This document shows positions 53,161-61,641 of a stretch of DNA of 64,000 nt, in pieces. The position numbers and the translations under genes are program-made. This DNA is from Mucilaginibacter sp. Lineage in GTDB: Bacteria; Bacteroidota; Bacteroidia; Sphingobacteriales; Sphingobacteriaceae. The stretch covers positions 186,001 through 250,000 of the forward strand of contig NZ_JANYGQ010000026.1 in NCBI RefSeq assembly GCF_025359345.1. Direction: 5' to 3'. The notes under the pieces are model-generated. The model made no database searches. It was not told where the DNA came from and saw only the letters and a program-made list of their open reading frames with translations. The stretch's first letter is position 1. Each line of letters begins with the position of its first letter.

Positions 53161-53194
53161 GATATCACATTGGTATAACTGTCAATGTGATATC
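53161..53194 (+). terminator. Perfect 12-bp-stem hairpin after peptide precursor 1
   Basis: GATATCACATTG (53161-53172) and CAATGTGATATC (53183-53194) are perfect inverted copies with a ten-base loop, 10 bp after the stop codon. Only a weak T-rich tail follows (TTATC), so partial termination or 3'-end protection of the peptide mRNA is likely. Confidence 0.65.
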
Positions 53195-53211
53195 TTATCA
53201 ATATAAGATTC

Positions 53212-54504
53212 ATGACGATTAAAAGATTGCTTGTTTTGTTATCCTTATCCGTTTTTATTTTGAAGGTGGATGCTCAAAAAATTGAAATTGCCCTTCATGC
53301 ATCAGATACTTTGGCTATTCAAAACCCATCCAGGCCTTTTAATGATACTTCTTTATTTACCAATGTACCTTATAAAAAATACCCATATTGGAGTTTAAGA
53401 AGAATAGCCTACTACAATTTGCAGGCTACATATGAAAATTTGCCTGAAACCCCAGGTAGAAAAAAACTATTTAGGGAATTTGTAGAAAGATATGAACTTG
53501 ATACGACCTATCTCACAAAAACCAAAACTCCCGGGAATTATATTTATCTGTTCAATGCTATTGATTCGCTGGGAAATAGACATGTGATAGTGGATGCAAA
53601 TAATAATCATGATTTCAAAGATGATATTGACTTCGAATTCAGTGCAAAAAGCAATAAGCCGCGGGTCTGTAACGCCACAATTAGCTATTATGATGAGAAC
53701 GTTATACGTAAAGCTGTAGTACCATTAAAAATAGACGCATTTAATAATTTTTCAAGCGATGATTCTAAAATTGGAGATGCTAAAAAGCTTGACATAATAA
53801 TTGACGTTTTATTGATTAACAAAACCGGAACACTTACTGTAAACAATAAACGATTTAAGATAAATGTGATAGGCTATGATCAACTTCATCCCAAGTCAAC
53901 GTATGAAATCAATATTCAAAAACTTCCATTTGATGCAAAAAACAACAATGGGTACAGATACAAAAGCTCAGATACACTGAAAATCGAAGAAAATAGATAT
54001 ACTATAAAATCGGCGGTTAATAATACACTAGTTATAAACTATGACGGGAAAAGCAGTAAAACCGATGGAGAAACGGGAATGTTTGCGCCAGGTATTATAT
54101 CGAGAGACATAAAAATAAATGCCCCGTTTTCCTTGGAGCAACGAAAAGGAAAATATGTACTGCTGGATTTTTGGGGCTCTTGGTGTGTGCCATGTGTTCG
54201 CCTTATTCCGGAAGTTAAAAAACTATATGGCAAATATAAAGACGAAATCCAATTTGTAAGTGTTGCATATGACAATTTAAGAGATGTTGAAAAAGTAAAA
54301 AAAATAATTAATGAACATGATATGAATTGGGTTCAGTTATTTGATAACAGAAATATTAGCAATGGTATTGTTGGACAATATAAGGTAAATGAGTTCCCCA
54401 CCAGTATTTTAATTGACCCAACTGGGAAGGTTATATACAGAGGGACCGGTGACGACGGCTTGAAAAGACTTATTATCTTTTACAATGCCAAAACAGCTAA
54501 TTGA
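53212..54504 (+). CDS. TlpA-like thioredoxin-domain exported protein
   Basis: 430 aa. Signal peptide 1-21 (ends KVDAQ). Residues about 22-295 are an N-terminal region I do not recognise, rich in Asn, Lys and Asp. Residues about 300-428 form a TlpA/ResA-type thioredoxin domain: YVLLDFWGSWCVPCVRLIPEV with W324-C325-V-P-C328, and FPTSILIDPTGKVIYRG containing the cis-Pro. Likely periplasmic and reducing or isomerising disulfides. Lies between the two peptide-linked modules; the sequence is visibly more AT-rich than its neighbours. A connection to disulfide bonds in the cysteine-rich peptides is inferred from context. Confidence 0.82.
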   Translation: MTIKRLLVLLSLSVFILKVDAQKIEIALHASDTLAIQNPSRPFNDTSLFTNVPYKKYPYWSLRRIAYYNLQATYENLPETPGRKKLFREFVERYELDTTYLTKTKTPGNYIYLFNAIDSLGNRHVIVDANNNHDFKDDIDFEFSAKSNKPRVCNATISYYDENVIRKAVVPLKIDAFNNFSSDDSKIGDAKKLDIIIDVLLINKTGTLTVNNKRFKINVIGYDQLHPKSTYEINIQKLPFDAKNNNGYRYKSSDTLKIEENRYTIKSAVNNTLVINYDGKSSKTDGETGMFAPGIISRDIKINAPFSLEQRKGKYVLLDFWGSWCVPCVRLIPEVKKLYGKYKDEIQFVSVAYDNLRDVEKVKKIINEHDMNWVQLFDNRNISNGIVGQYKVNEFPTSILIDPTGKVIYRGTGDDGLKRLIIFYNAKTAN

Positions 54505-54579
54505 ATAGTCATAGGTAAGCTGGTATCGTTGGTCAATAAGTTTTGGGAGTAATGCAAATGTTAAATATAAAAAGTTTAC

Positions 54580-57027
54580 ATGATTAAGGTTTTACTGTTT
54601 TTAATTGTAGCAATTCAAAGTTTGGCTTTTGGCCAGGCAAGTAAGGATAGTACCTTTCAGAATAACCAGGACAAAAACATTGCCACAACCCTAGATGCTT
54701 ACACAACCAATCACCCCACCGAAAAAGCCTATCTCCAATTCGACAAACCCTACTATGCCATTGGCGATACAATTTATTTTAAAGCCTACATAACCATTGG
54801 CGCACAGCATAAACTTTCAGCATTAAGTGGTATATTATATGCTGAACTAATCAGTCCTGATAATAAAATCGCCCGGTCATTAAAACTGCAAATGATTGCT
54901 GGCGTAGCATGGGGCGATTTCGCGTTAACAGATACGTTAAAGGGCGGCAACTACCGCGTTAGGGCTTACACCAATTGGATGCGCAATGATGGTGAAAGTG
55001 CTTTTTTTGAGCAAATGTTACCAGTTGGTAGCACGACTGCCCCGCGAATCCCGGAAAGCGCGCAACCGAAAAATAAAAAAGCTGCTGCGAACTTAACAAC
55101 TAAAAAATTCGATGTGCAGTTCATGCCGGAAGGCGGTAGCCTTGTATCCGGCAATTACTCAAAAATAGCATTTAAGGCTATTGAGCCGGGCGGGGCAGGG
55201 ACTGATATTACTGGAACTATTAAAGATGAGACAGGCACAGAGATATGCAAATTTGCATCGTCTCATTTGGGGATTGGATCATTCAATTTAGTGCCTGAAG
55301 TGGGTAAAACCTATAAAGCCAACATAACTTATGCTGACGGCACAACAAGCGTTATCGATTTACCAAAAGCAATAAACGATGGATACACGATCAGTTTAAA
55401 TAATTCAAATCCTGATACATTAAGAATAAGAATCACGGCAGGCAACGAAGCAACCGGCAGCAAACTAAGCCTGGTTGCCCAAGCTGGCGGCGTGGTTTAT
55501 TACGCGTCTGAAAAGCAGGGCTACAGTAAGATATTTTCAGCGATAATCCCTAAAAGTAAATTTCCTACAGGAATTATACAATTCACCTTGTTTTCGCAAA
55601 ATGGTGAACCCATAAACGAGCGGCGTGCATTTATCAATCACCACGACCAGCTAAATCTCAATTCAAAAACAGATAAACCGGAATACACTATACGCCAAAA
55701 AGTAAAGATTAAATTATCCCCCCAAAATAAAGAGGACAAACCTGTAACCGGGAGCTTTTCTGTTGCGGTAACCGACGAAACAAAGGTGCCGGTCGATTCG
55801 CTTAATGAAAATACGATACTTACAAACCTGCTGCTTACTTCAGAATTAAAAGGAAATATTGAACAACCGGACTATTATTTTGCGGGCACAGACGAGAAAA
55901 TACAAACAGATCTGGATAACCTGATGCTTACCCAGGGTTATCGGCATTTTGAGTGGAAAAATGTATTATCAGATACAGCTGCACCGACTGCCTACCAGCC
56001 CGAAAAAGCAATGCAGGTATCAGGAACGGTAAAACGGAACGGCAAACCGGTTCCCAACGCACAAGTTAAACTGTTTAGCAAAGCAGGCGGAATGTTTATG
56101 CTCGATACGCTAACTGATGTGAACGGAAAGTTTGCGTTTAAAGACCTGATATTTGCTGACAGTACAAAGTTTGTAGTGCAGTCGAGGGTAAAAAAAGGGC
56201 AGGATGATGTTACGCTCGAGTTGGATACCATCCAGGCAGCGCGGGTAGCGATAAAAAATTACGGTACCGGTCAATATGCTAAGGCAAATGTTTCGGTTGC
56301 CGATATTTCTACTTATGTTATCAATCAGAAACAGTTTTATGAGGAACAGCAAAAATATGGTATAAATAAACATCCAGTTGTTTTGCGCGAGGTAAAGGTG
56401 GAAGCAAAAAAAGAATCGATAATCCCGCATTCGGAAAATTTAAATGGTTCAGGAAATGCAGATCAGATTATAACGGCCAAAGATATTGAAAGGCTCATTT
56501 GCGGAAGGCTTGCGGATTGTTTACAAGGTGTCCATGGTTTACAATTTAGAAATGGAATACCCACGGGCGGAGCTTTGGTAATCGATGGCACTTTTGTGGA
56601 ACTACAGACATTTGCTGATCTAAGACCAGACGATATTGAAGGCATCGAAATAATTGACGGCCCGCACTGGGGTGCCATTTATGGCACCAGGATGGCAGCG
56701 GGCGGTTTAATTGTAACTACCAAAAGAGCCAAAAAACAAAACAACAACTACCGCTACGCCCCCGGCGTCGTTACCTATATGCCCAAAGGCTTTTACAAAG
56801 CCCGCGAGTTTTACTCACCACAATATGATAACCCGCACACCAACCAAAAAATGGCAGATTTACGCAGCACCATTTACTGGAACCCCAACATCATAACCGA
56901 TAAAGACGGCAAAGCATCGTTTGAATATTTTAACGCTGATGGCAAAGGTACTTACCGGGTAGTTGTTGAAGGTATTGATGCTGATGGCAATTTGGGGCGG
57001 CAGGTTTTTAGGTATAAGGTGGAGTAA
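54580..57027 (+). CDS. MG2 / TonB-plug protein without beta-barrel, paralog 3 (short form)
   Basis: 815 aa. Signal peptide MIKVLLFLIVAIQSLAFGQ. Lacks the CarboxypepD_reg-like domain and the following segment of its paralogs: MG2 begins at about residue 53 (QFDKPYYAIGDTIYFKAYI). Macroglobulin-type domains follow, then a plug-like segment at about 615-717 (ALVIDGTFVELQTFADLRPDDIEGIEIIDGPHWGAIYGTRMAAGG) and the A2M-like C-terminal piece. Seven bases separate its stop from the start of paralog 4, so the two are co-transcribed. The last 200 bp are nearly identical to those of paralog 4. Confidence 0.8.
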   Translation: MIKVLLFLIVAIQSLAFGQASKDSTFQNNQDKNIATTLDAYTTNHPTEKAYLQFDKPYYAIGDTIYFKAYITIGAQHKLSALSGILYAELISPDNKIARSLKLQMIAGVAWGDFALTDTLKGGNYRVRAYTNWMRNDGESAFFEQMLPVGSTTAPRIPESAQPKNKKAAANLTTKKFDVQFMPEGGSLVSGNYSKIAFKAIEPGGAGTDITGTIKDETGTEICKFASSHLGIGSFNLVPEVGKTYKANITYADGTTSVIDLPKAINDGYTISLNNSNPDTLRIRITAGNEATGSKLSLVAQAGGVVYYASEKQGYSKIFSAIIPKSKFPTGIIQFTLFSQNGEPINERRAFINHHDQLNLNSKTDKPEYTIRQKVKIKLSPQNKEDKPVTGSFSVAVTDETKVPVDSLNENTILTNLLLTSELKGNIEQPDYYFAGTDEKIQTDLDNLMLTQGYRHFEWKNVLSDTAAPTAYQPEKAMQVSGTVKRNGKPVPNAQVKLFSKAGGMFMLDTLTDVNGKFAFKDLIFADSTKFVVQSRVKKGQDDVTLELDTIQAARVAIKNYGTGQYAKANVSVADISTYVINQKQFYEEQQKYGINKHPVVLREVKVEAKKESIIPHSENLNGSGNADQIITAKDIERLICGRLADCLQGVHGLQFRNGIPTGGALVIDGTFVELQTFADLRPDDIEGIEIIDGPHWGAIYGTRMAAGGLIVTTKRAKKQNNNYRYAPGVVTYMPKGFYKAREFYSPQYDNPHTNQKMADLRSTIYWNPNIITDKDGKASFEYFNADGKGTYRVVVEGIDADGNLGRQVFRYKVE

Positions 57028-57034
57028 AAAATAT

Positions 57035-60000
57035 ATGATTAAACGCTTATTGTTTCTTTGTTTGATTTTGCCATGTTTGGCCTTTAGCCAGTTAAAAATA
57101 ACAGGCCGCGTTATCAATCAGCGTGATACCCACCCTATACCCAACGCCAGCGTATTTTTAAGCAACGCTACCATTGGCGACCATACTAAAGATGACGGAA
57201 CCTTTGCATTAAATAGTGTAAAGCCCGGCAAATATGAGTTGGTGATATCGCTTATCGGTTTTGATAGGTACACGCAAACAATAACTGTCGACAACAGCAA
57301 TATTACTTTACCCGATATTACACTGTATCCGGCCACCATCGGCCTTGCCGAAGTAAAAATAAAACCCAAAACCGACCCGGACAGGAAACGAAACTTTGAT
57401 TGGTTTAAAGATGAGTTTTTAGGCAAATCGGATTTGGCAAAAGGATGTAAAATCGTCAATCCTGAAATGCTCGATCTCGACTACGATGAACGAAATGGCG
57501 TGCTCACGGGCTCATCGGTCGACTTTTTGATTATTGAAAACAAGTCGCTCGGCTACCGGCTTAAGTACCTTTTGAAAAACTTTACACTTAATAATTACGA
57601 CGAGAACAATAAAAGTTTTTCGTATTCCGGGTCGGTATTTTTTGAGCGGCTTGCAGGTACACCACAAGAGGAAGCGCAGTGGCAAACTGCCCGGCAGGAG
57701 GCTTATGAGAACTCACAGTTACATTTTTTACGGGCAGCTTTAAATAATAAGATTGAAAGCGAGGGGTTCAGGGTATTTCGCCTGGCTATTAAGAGGAACC
57801 CGCAGCGCCCGCCTGATAGCTTAATAAATGAAAATATAAGGGTTTATAATGCATTGAAAGATGCGAAAGGCACTGTTAACTACAAGGATTCGCTCAACTA
57901 TTGGATGAAAAAATCGAAGCTGCCCGCTACAATGGGGCAAAAACTACTCACCGAACCTTTAACCAAAGCCGATATGTTTAAGGTAAGCAATCGGCGGGGC
58001 CTGTTTGAATTTACATCGGGGGGCACCGACGCCCTGTTTATCAGCTACAACAAATACCACCGTTTTAGTTCCGGTGCAATAACACACCTCTCAGATAAGG
58101 ATAATACTTATGCCACGCTGGTAAGCTTTAATGATCCTGTCGCGCTTTTCGATAACAACGGCTCAGTTATTAACCCGCGAAGTTTGAGCTACGAGGGTGT
58201 TTGGAGCAGGGCAAGGGTAGCAACGTTGCTTCCTGTTGACTATGAACCCGCCGAAAGCAATACGGCTGATGCCGACAGCAGTCTCATTAAAAATGTCGGT
58301 GCCAGATATAATCTCTACCAAACAAGCCATCCTACAGAAAAAACATATTTGCACTTTGATAAGCCATACTATTCGGCAGGCGATACGATTTATTTTGCAG
58401 CTTATGTTACGGGTACAGAACACAAATCGACCACGCTAAGCGGAGTTTTATACATCGATTTAATTGACGGGGTCAATAAACTTCGGCAATCGGCGCAGTT
58501 GCCAATTGTACAGGGTAAGGCATGGGGCAGCTTTGCACTGCCCGACAGTTTAAAGAGCGGGAACTACGGAGTGAGGGCCTATACCCGGTTAATGCAGAAC
58601 GATTCCCTGCCCGTCTACGTTTATCGAAGCCTTGAAATTGGTTCCGCTATGGCCCCCCGTGTGCCCGAGGCTGGCTTAACTGGTAAAACCAACGAGACCA
58701 CTAATGCCGCTACGCAGTTTTTCGCCGAAAGCGGGAGCCTTATAACCGGCGTAAAAACAAAGGTAGCTTTCAAGGCAGTTGCAGCTAGTGGATATGGAAT
58801 TGATGTAAAAGGGACGATACTGGATAACGAAAACAAGGAGGCAGGCAATTTTGCAGCGACGCACCTGGGCATGGGATTTTTTTACCTCACCCCGGTAGCC
58901 GGTAAAACTTACCGGGCAAAACTTACTTATGCAAACGGTAAACAGGAGATTGTTGACTTGCCGCGCAGCACAGAAAATGGGATAGGTTTAGAAGTAACAG
59001 GCTCAAACACGGCATATAGTTTTAAGATAGACTGTAGCAAGCCATATTACGAGGGTAATAAAAATAAATTATTTACACTGATTGCCTATAGCGGCGGGGT
59101 ACCGCTAAGCATTACCTTTAAGCTGGACAAACCGGAAGTAACCGTTACACTTTCTAAGAAAGATATGAAAATGGGCATTGCCAGGGCCACCCTGTTTTCG
59201 GCGGATAGTGAGCCCCTGTGCGAGCGCCTGTTTTTCGTACAAAAAGACGATTTATTGAAGCTAAACCTATCAGGCAATAAAACAGCGTACAGTGCCCGCC
59301 AAAAAGTTAGCATGCAATTAAAAACAAACAATGGCGGCGAACCGGCAGTTGGCCACTACTCAGTTTCAGTAACAGATGAGAATAAAGTAGCGGTAGATGA
59401 AGCAACTGAGCCTACCATTGTAAATAACTTGTTGTTGACATCGGAACTTAAAGGCTACATTGAGCAACCAAACTACTATTTCATCAATGCCAATGATAAA
59501 ACAATGGCCGATCTCGACTTGGTGATGCTAACTCACGGTTATCGCAGTTTTGAATGGCAGCAAATATTGAAAGACAATAACAAAGCCGCTATAAACTACA
59601 CTGCCGAAAAAGGACTATCCATAAACGGCACTATAATGGCGAAAGGCAAACCTGTGCCAAATGCCAAAGTAAAGTTATTTACCAGGGGCGGTGTTAATAT
59701 AGTGCTGGATACCACCGCCGATAAAAACGGGAAATTTGTATTTGATAACCTAAGTTTTCCCGATAGTACCCGGTTTATACTGCAAGCCCGTACAGCTAAG
59801 GGCGACAAAGATGTTGATGTGCAAGTTGACAAACCCCGGCAGGAGCCTGGGGTTTCAACTGAATTTCGCTCGAATAACCAATCTGAAAATTCAGCTTTGG
59901 CAGCATATACTCAAAGTAATAAGAGTTTTAACGAAGAACAAAAAAGGAATGGTATTAACCAACATGTACAAATATTGAAGGAGGTAACCATAAAGGGAAA

Positions 60001-60676
60001 AAAGGAAACGGTGATTGTTGCACATAGCGAAAACTTAAATGGGAAAGGCGGTGCCGATCAGGTAATAACTGCAAAAGAATTGGAAAATCTGCCATGTAGC
60101 AGGTTGATTTACTGTTTACAGGCCAAACTTACAGGGATCGTTTTTAACAATGGTCAACTTTTTGTGAGGCACTTACAAAATCTGGATCTCAACAGTCAAT
60201 CCCGATATGATCAGCCGATGGCAATAATATTGGATGGAATGTTTGTAGATTATGACATTTTTGACAGTTTAAACTCAAACGACATTGAAGGTATTGAAGT
60301 GTTAACAGGGCCACATTTTGCCGCCATTTATGGTAGTCAGGCGGCGGGTGGAGCGCTAATGATAACAACAAAAAGAGGTAGAAAAATAAATAATTACTAC
60401 AAAGAAGCCCCAGGTGTAATAGTTTACACTGCTAAAGGCTTTTACAAAGCGCGCGAATTTTACTCACCGCAATATGATAACCCGCACACCAACCAAAAAA
60501 TGGCAGATTTACGCAGCACGATATACTGGAACCCCAACATCATAAACGATAAAGACGGCAAAGCATCATTTGAGTATTTTAACGCTGATGGCAAAGGTAC
60601 TTACCGGGTTGTTGTTGAAGGTATTGATGCCGATGGTAATTTGGGACGGCAGGTTTTTAGGTATAAGGTGGAGTAG
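57035..60676 (+). CDS. Large exported MG2 / TonB-plug protein without beta-barrel, paralog 4
   Basis: 1213 aa from the ATG at 57035, which begins a clean signal peptide (MIKRLLFLCLILPCLAFSQ); in-frame ATGs upstream lie inside paralog 3. CarboxypepD_reg-like domain (about 22-105), segment with WFKDEFLGKSDLAKGCKIVNPEML, MG2 from HFDKPYYSAGDTIYFAAYV (about 438), macroglobulin-like domains, plug-like segment about 995-1115 (AIILDGMFVDYDIFDSLNSNDIEGIEVLTGPHFAAIYGSQAAGG), and the A2M-like C-terminal piece. Followed by a decayed copy of the VKOR-fusion gene, as paralog 2 is followed by the intact one. Confidence 0.8.
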   Translation: MIKRLLFLCLILPCLAFSQLKITGRVINQRDTHPIPNASVFLSNATIGDHTKDDGTFALNSVKPGKYELVISLIGFDRYTQTITVDNSNITLPDITLYPATIGLAEVKIKPKTDPDRKRNFDWFKDEFLGKSDLAKGCKIVNPEMLDLDYDERNGVLTGSSVDFLIIENKSLGYRLKYLLKNFTLNNYDENNKSFSYSGSVFFERLAGTPQEEAQWQTARQEAYENSQLHFLRAALNNKIESEGFRVFRLAIKRNPQRPPDSLINENIRVYNALKDAKGTVNYKDSLNYWMKKSKLPATMGQKLLTEPLTKADMFKVSNRRGLFEFTSGGTDALFISYNKYHRFSSGAITHLSDKDNTYATLVSFNDPVALFDNNGSVINPRSLSYEGVWSRARVATLLPVDYEPAESNTADADSSLIKNVGARYNLYQTSHPTEKTYLHFDKPYYSAGDTIYFAAYVTGTEHKSTTLSGVLYIDLIDGVNKLRQSAQLPIVQGKAWGSFALPDSLKSGNYGVRAYTRLMQNDSLPVYVYRSLEIGSAMAPRVPEAGLTGKTNETTNAATQFFAESGSLITGVKTKVAFKAVAASGYGIDVKGTILDNENKEAGNFAATHLGMGFFYLTPVAGKTYRAKLTYANGKQEIVDLPRSTENGIGLEVTGSNTAYSFKIDCSKPYYEGNKNKLFTLIAYSGGVPLSITFKLDKPEVTVTLSKKDMKMGIARATLFSADSEPLCERLFFVQKDDLLKLNLSGNKTAYSARQKVSMQLKTNNGGEPAVGHYSVSVTDENKVAVDEATEPTIVNNLLLTSELKGYIEQPNYYFINANDKTMADLDLVMLTHGYRSFEWQQILKDNNKAAINYTAEKGLSINGTIMAKGKPVPNAKVKLFTRGGVNIVLDTTADKNGKFVFDNLSFPDSTRFILQARTAKGDKDVDVQVDKPRQEPGVSTEFRSNNQSENSALAAYTQSNKSFNEEQKRNGINQHVQILKEVTIKGKKETVIVAHSENLNGKGGADQVITAKELENLPCSRLIYCLQAKLTGIVFNNGQLFVRHLQNLDLNSQSRYDQPMAIILDGMFVDYDIFDSLNSNDIEGIEVLTGPHFAAIYGSQAAGGALMITTKRGRKINNYYKEAPGVIVYTAKGFYKAREFYSPQYDNPHTNQKMADLRSTIYWNPNIINDKDGKASFEYFNADGKGTYRVVVEGIDADGNLGRQVFRYKVE

Positions 60677-60824
60677 ATTATACGGTTTGGTAAAAATGTT
60701 ATCAAATGCGAAATAATTGTGCACCACGCAATTGTAAAGTAATTGATGCGAAATTTATTTGCATTAATATTTTGTTTTTTGCTTTTAACGCTATACATTT
60801 AGTTTTTAACTATTACCTAACCTT

Positions 60825-61052
60825 ATGCATTCATTTACAAGCCATCAATACATTATCACCCGAATAAATAGGTTAATAACACATCTATTTACTATAAGCT
60901 GTAAACAGTTTTGTTCCCCGTTGCCATTACCTGGTGTTGTTAAACCTATTTACCAAAAAGCAGAAGTACACGCGACGTCCATAATGTTGCTTAACGGCTA
61001 CCGCCTGCCTGATTTGTACCTGCTGTCCGATTTAAAATACATGCTTGAGTAA
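60825..61052 (+). pseudogene. Collapsed copy of the C39-like/VKOR/thioredoxin gene
   Basis: A 75-codon open frame whose first residues (MHSFTSHQ) resemble MLSFTNYQ of the 534-aa protein at 51187 and whose last 30 (AEVHATSIMLLNGYRLPDLYLLSDLKYMLE) closely match that protein's C-terminus. About 450 internal residues, including all catalytic cysteines, are missing, and the middle does not align. Upstream and downstream non-coding sequence also matches that of the intact gene. It cannot be functional as an oxidoreductase. Confidence 0.8.
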
Positions 61053-61153
61053 AGCACATAAAGATACTTTGTGCACAAAAGTAAAGGAGCGTGCCCTTTG
61101 AAACACATGCCGCCAGCCGGGGTGTTACCGGTATAAAACTAAAATACACTTAT

Positions 61154-61363
61154 ATGAAAAAGCAACAAAAGTTAAGCAGAAATGAAATGAAAGCCGTTAC
61201 AGGTGGCATCAGGCAGGACCAGGTTTGGGTTATTTGTAACATTAATGGCACTAACCAACAGGTATTAAGCCCGTGCGCCCCATGCCCTCACTGTCCTAAC
61301 AATGGATCATGGGTTTCGTACGCATATGCTGGTGATGCAGACCGTTGTCCTTGCCTGTTATAA
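61154..61363 (+). CDS. GG-leader cysteine-rich peptide precursor 2
   Basis: 69 aa from the ATG at 61154 (a longer GTG reading from 61091 is not needed and breaks the leader). Leader MKKQQKLSRNEMKAVTGG (1-18) ends in GG. The mature peptide is 51 residues with six cysteines, including PCAPCPHC and RCPC clusters. The leader is the same length as that of precursor 1 and shares its KLSRxEMKxVxGG core, while the mature parts are unrelated in sequence. Located after the collapsed VKOR gene, in the same relative position as precursor 1. Presumed cargo of the C39 transporter that begins 278 bp downstream. Confidence 0.8.
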   Translation: MKKQQKLSRNEMKAVTGGIRQDQVWVICNINGTNQQVLSPCAPCPHCPNNGSWVSYAYAGDADRCPCLL

Positions 61364-61377
61364 GCCTGGGCATTAAT

Positions 61378-61415
61378 AATAATTGGCAGTTAGTACTTAC
61401 TAGCTGCCAATTATT
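61378..61415 (+). terminator. Perfect 12-bp-stem hairpin after peptide precursor 2
   Basis: AATAATTGGCAG (61378-61389) and CTGCCAATTATT (61404-61415) are perfect inverted copies with a 14-base loop, 14 bp after the stop codon. No T-run follows directly. Same arrangement as the hairpin after precursor 1. Confidence 0.65.
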
Positions 61416-61482
61416 GGGGAACGATAAAAAAACCATGAAGAAATGGGAGATGATGCTATTACCGGGACTTCCATCAAAAAAA

Positions 61483-61597
61483 AAAGCATCATTTGAATAT
61501 TAATGCCGACGGCAAAGGCACTTACCGGGTTGCTGTTGAAGGCAATGATGCAGATGGCAATTTGGGGTGGCAGGTTTTTAGGTATAAGGTAGAATAA
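61483..61597 (+). pseudogene. Remnant of an MG2/plug gene 3' end
   Basis: Matches the last 39 codons of paralogs 3 and 4 at high identity (KASFEY at the start; YRVAVEGNDADGNLGWQVFRYKVE at the end). A 2-base loss near 61500 causes an immediate TAA in the original frame; the original stop (TAA 61595-61597) is still there. It marks a lost fifth MG2/plug copy between precursor 2 and the transporter gene. Confidence 0.8.
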
Positions 61598-61641
61598 ATG
61601 TCAATTTAAAAATATAAATTCGTTAATAAATAATACGTCCT

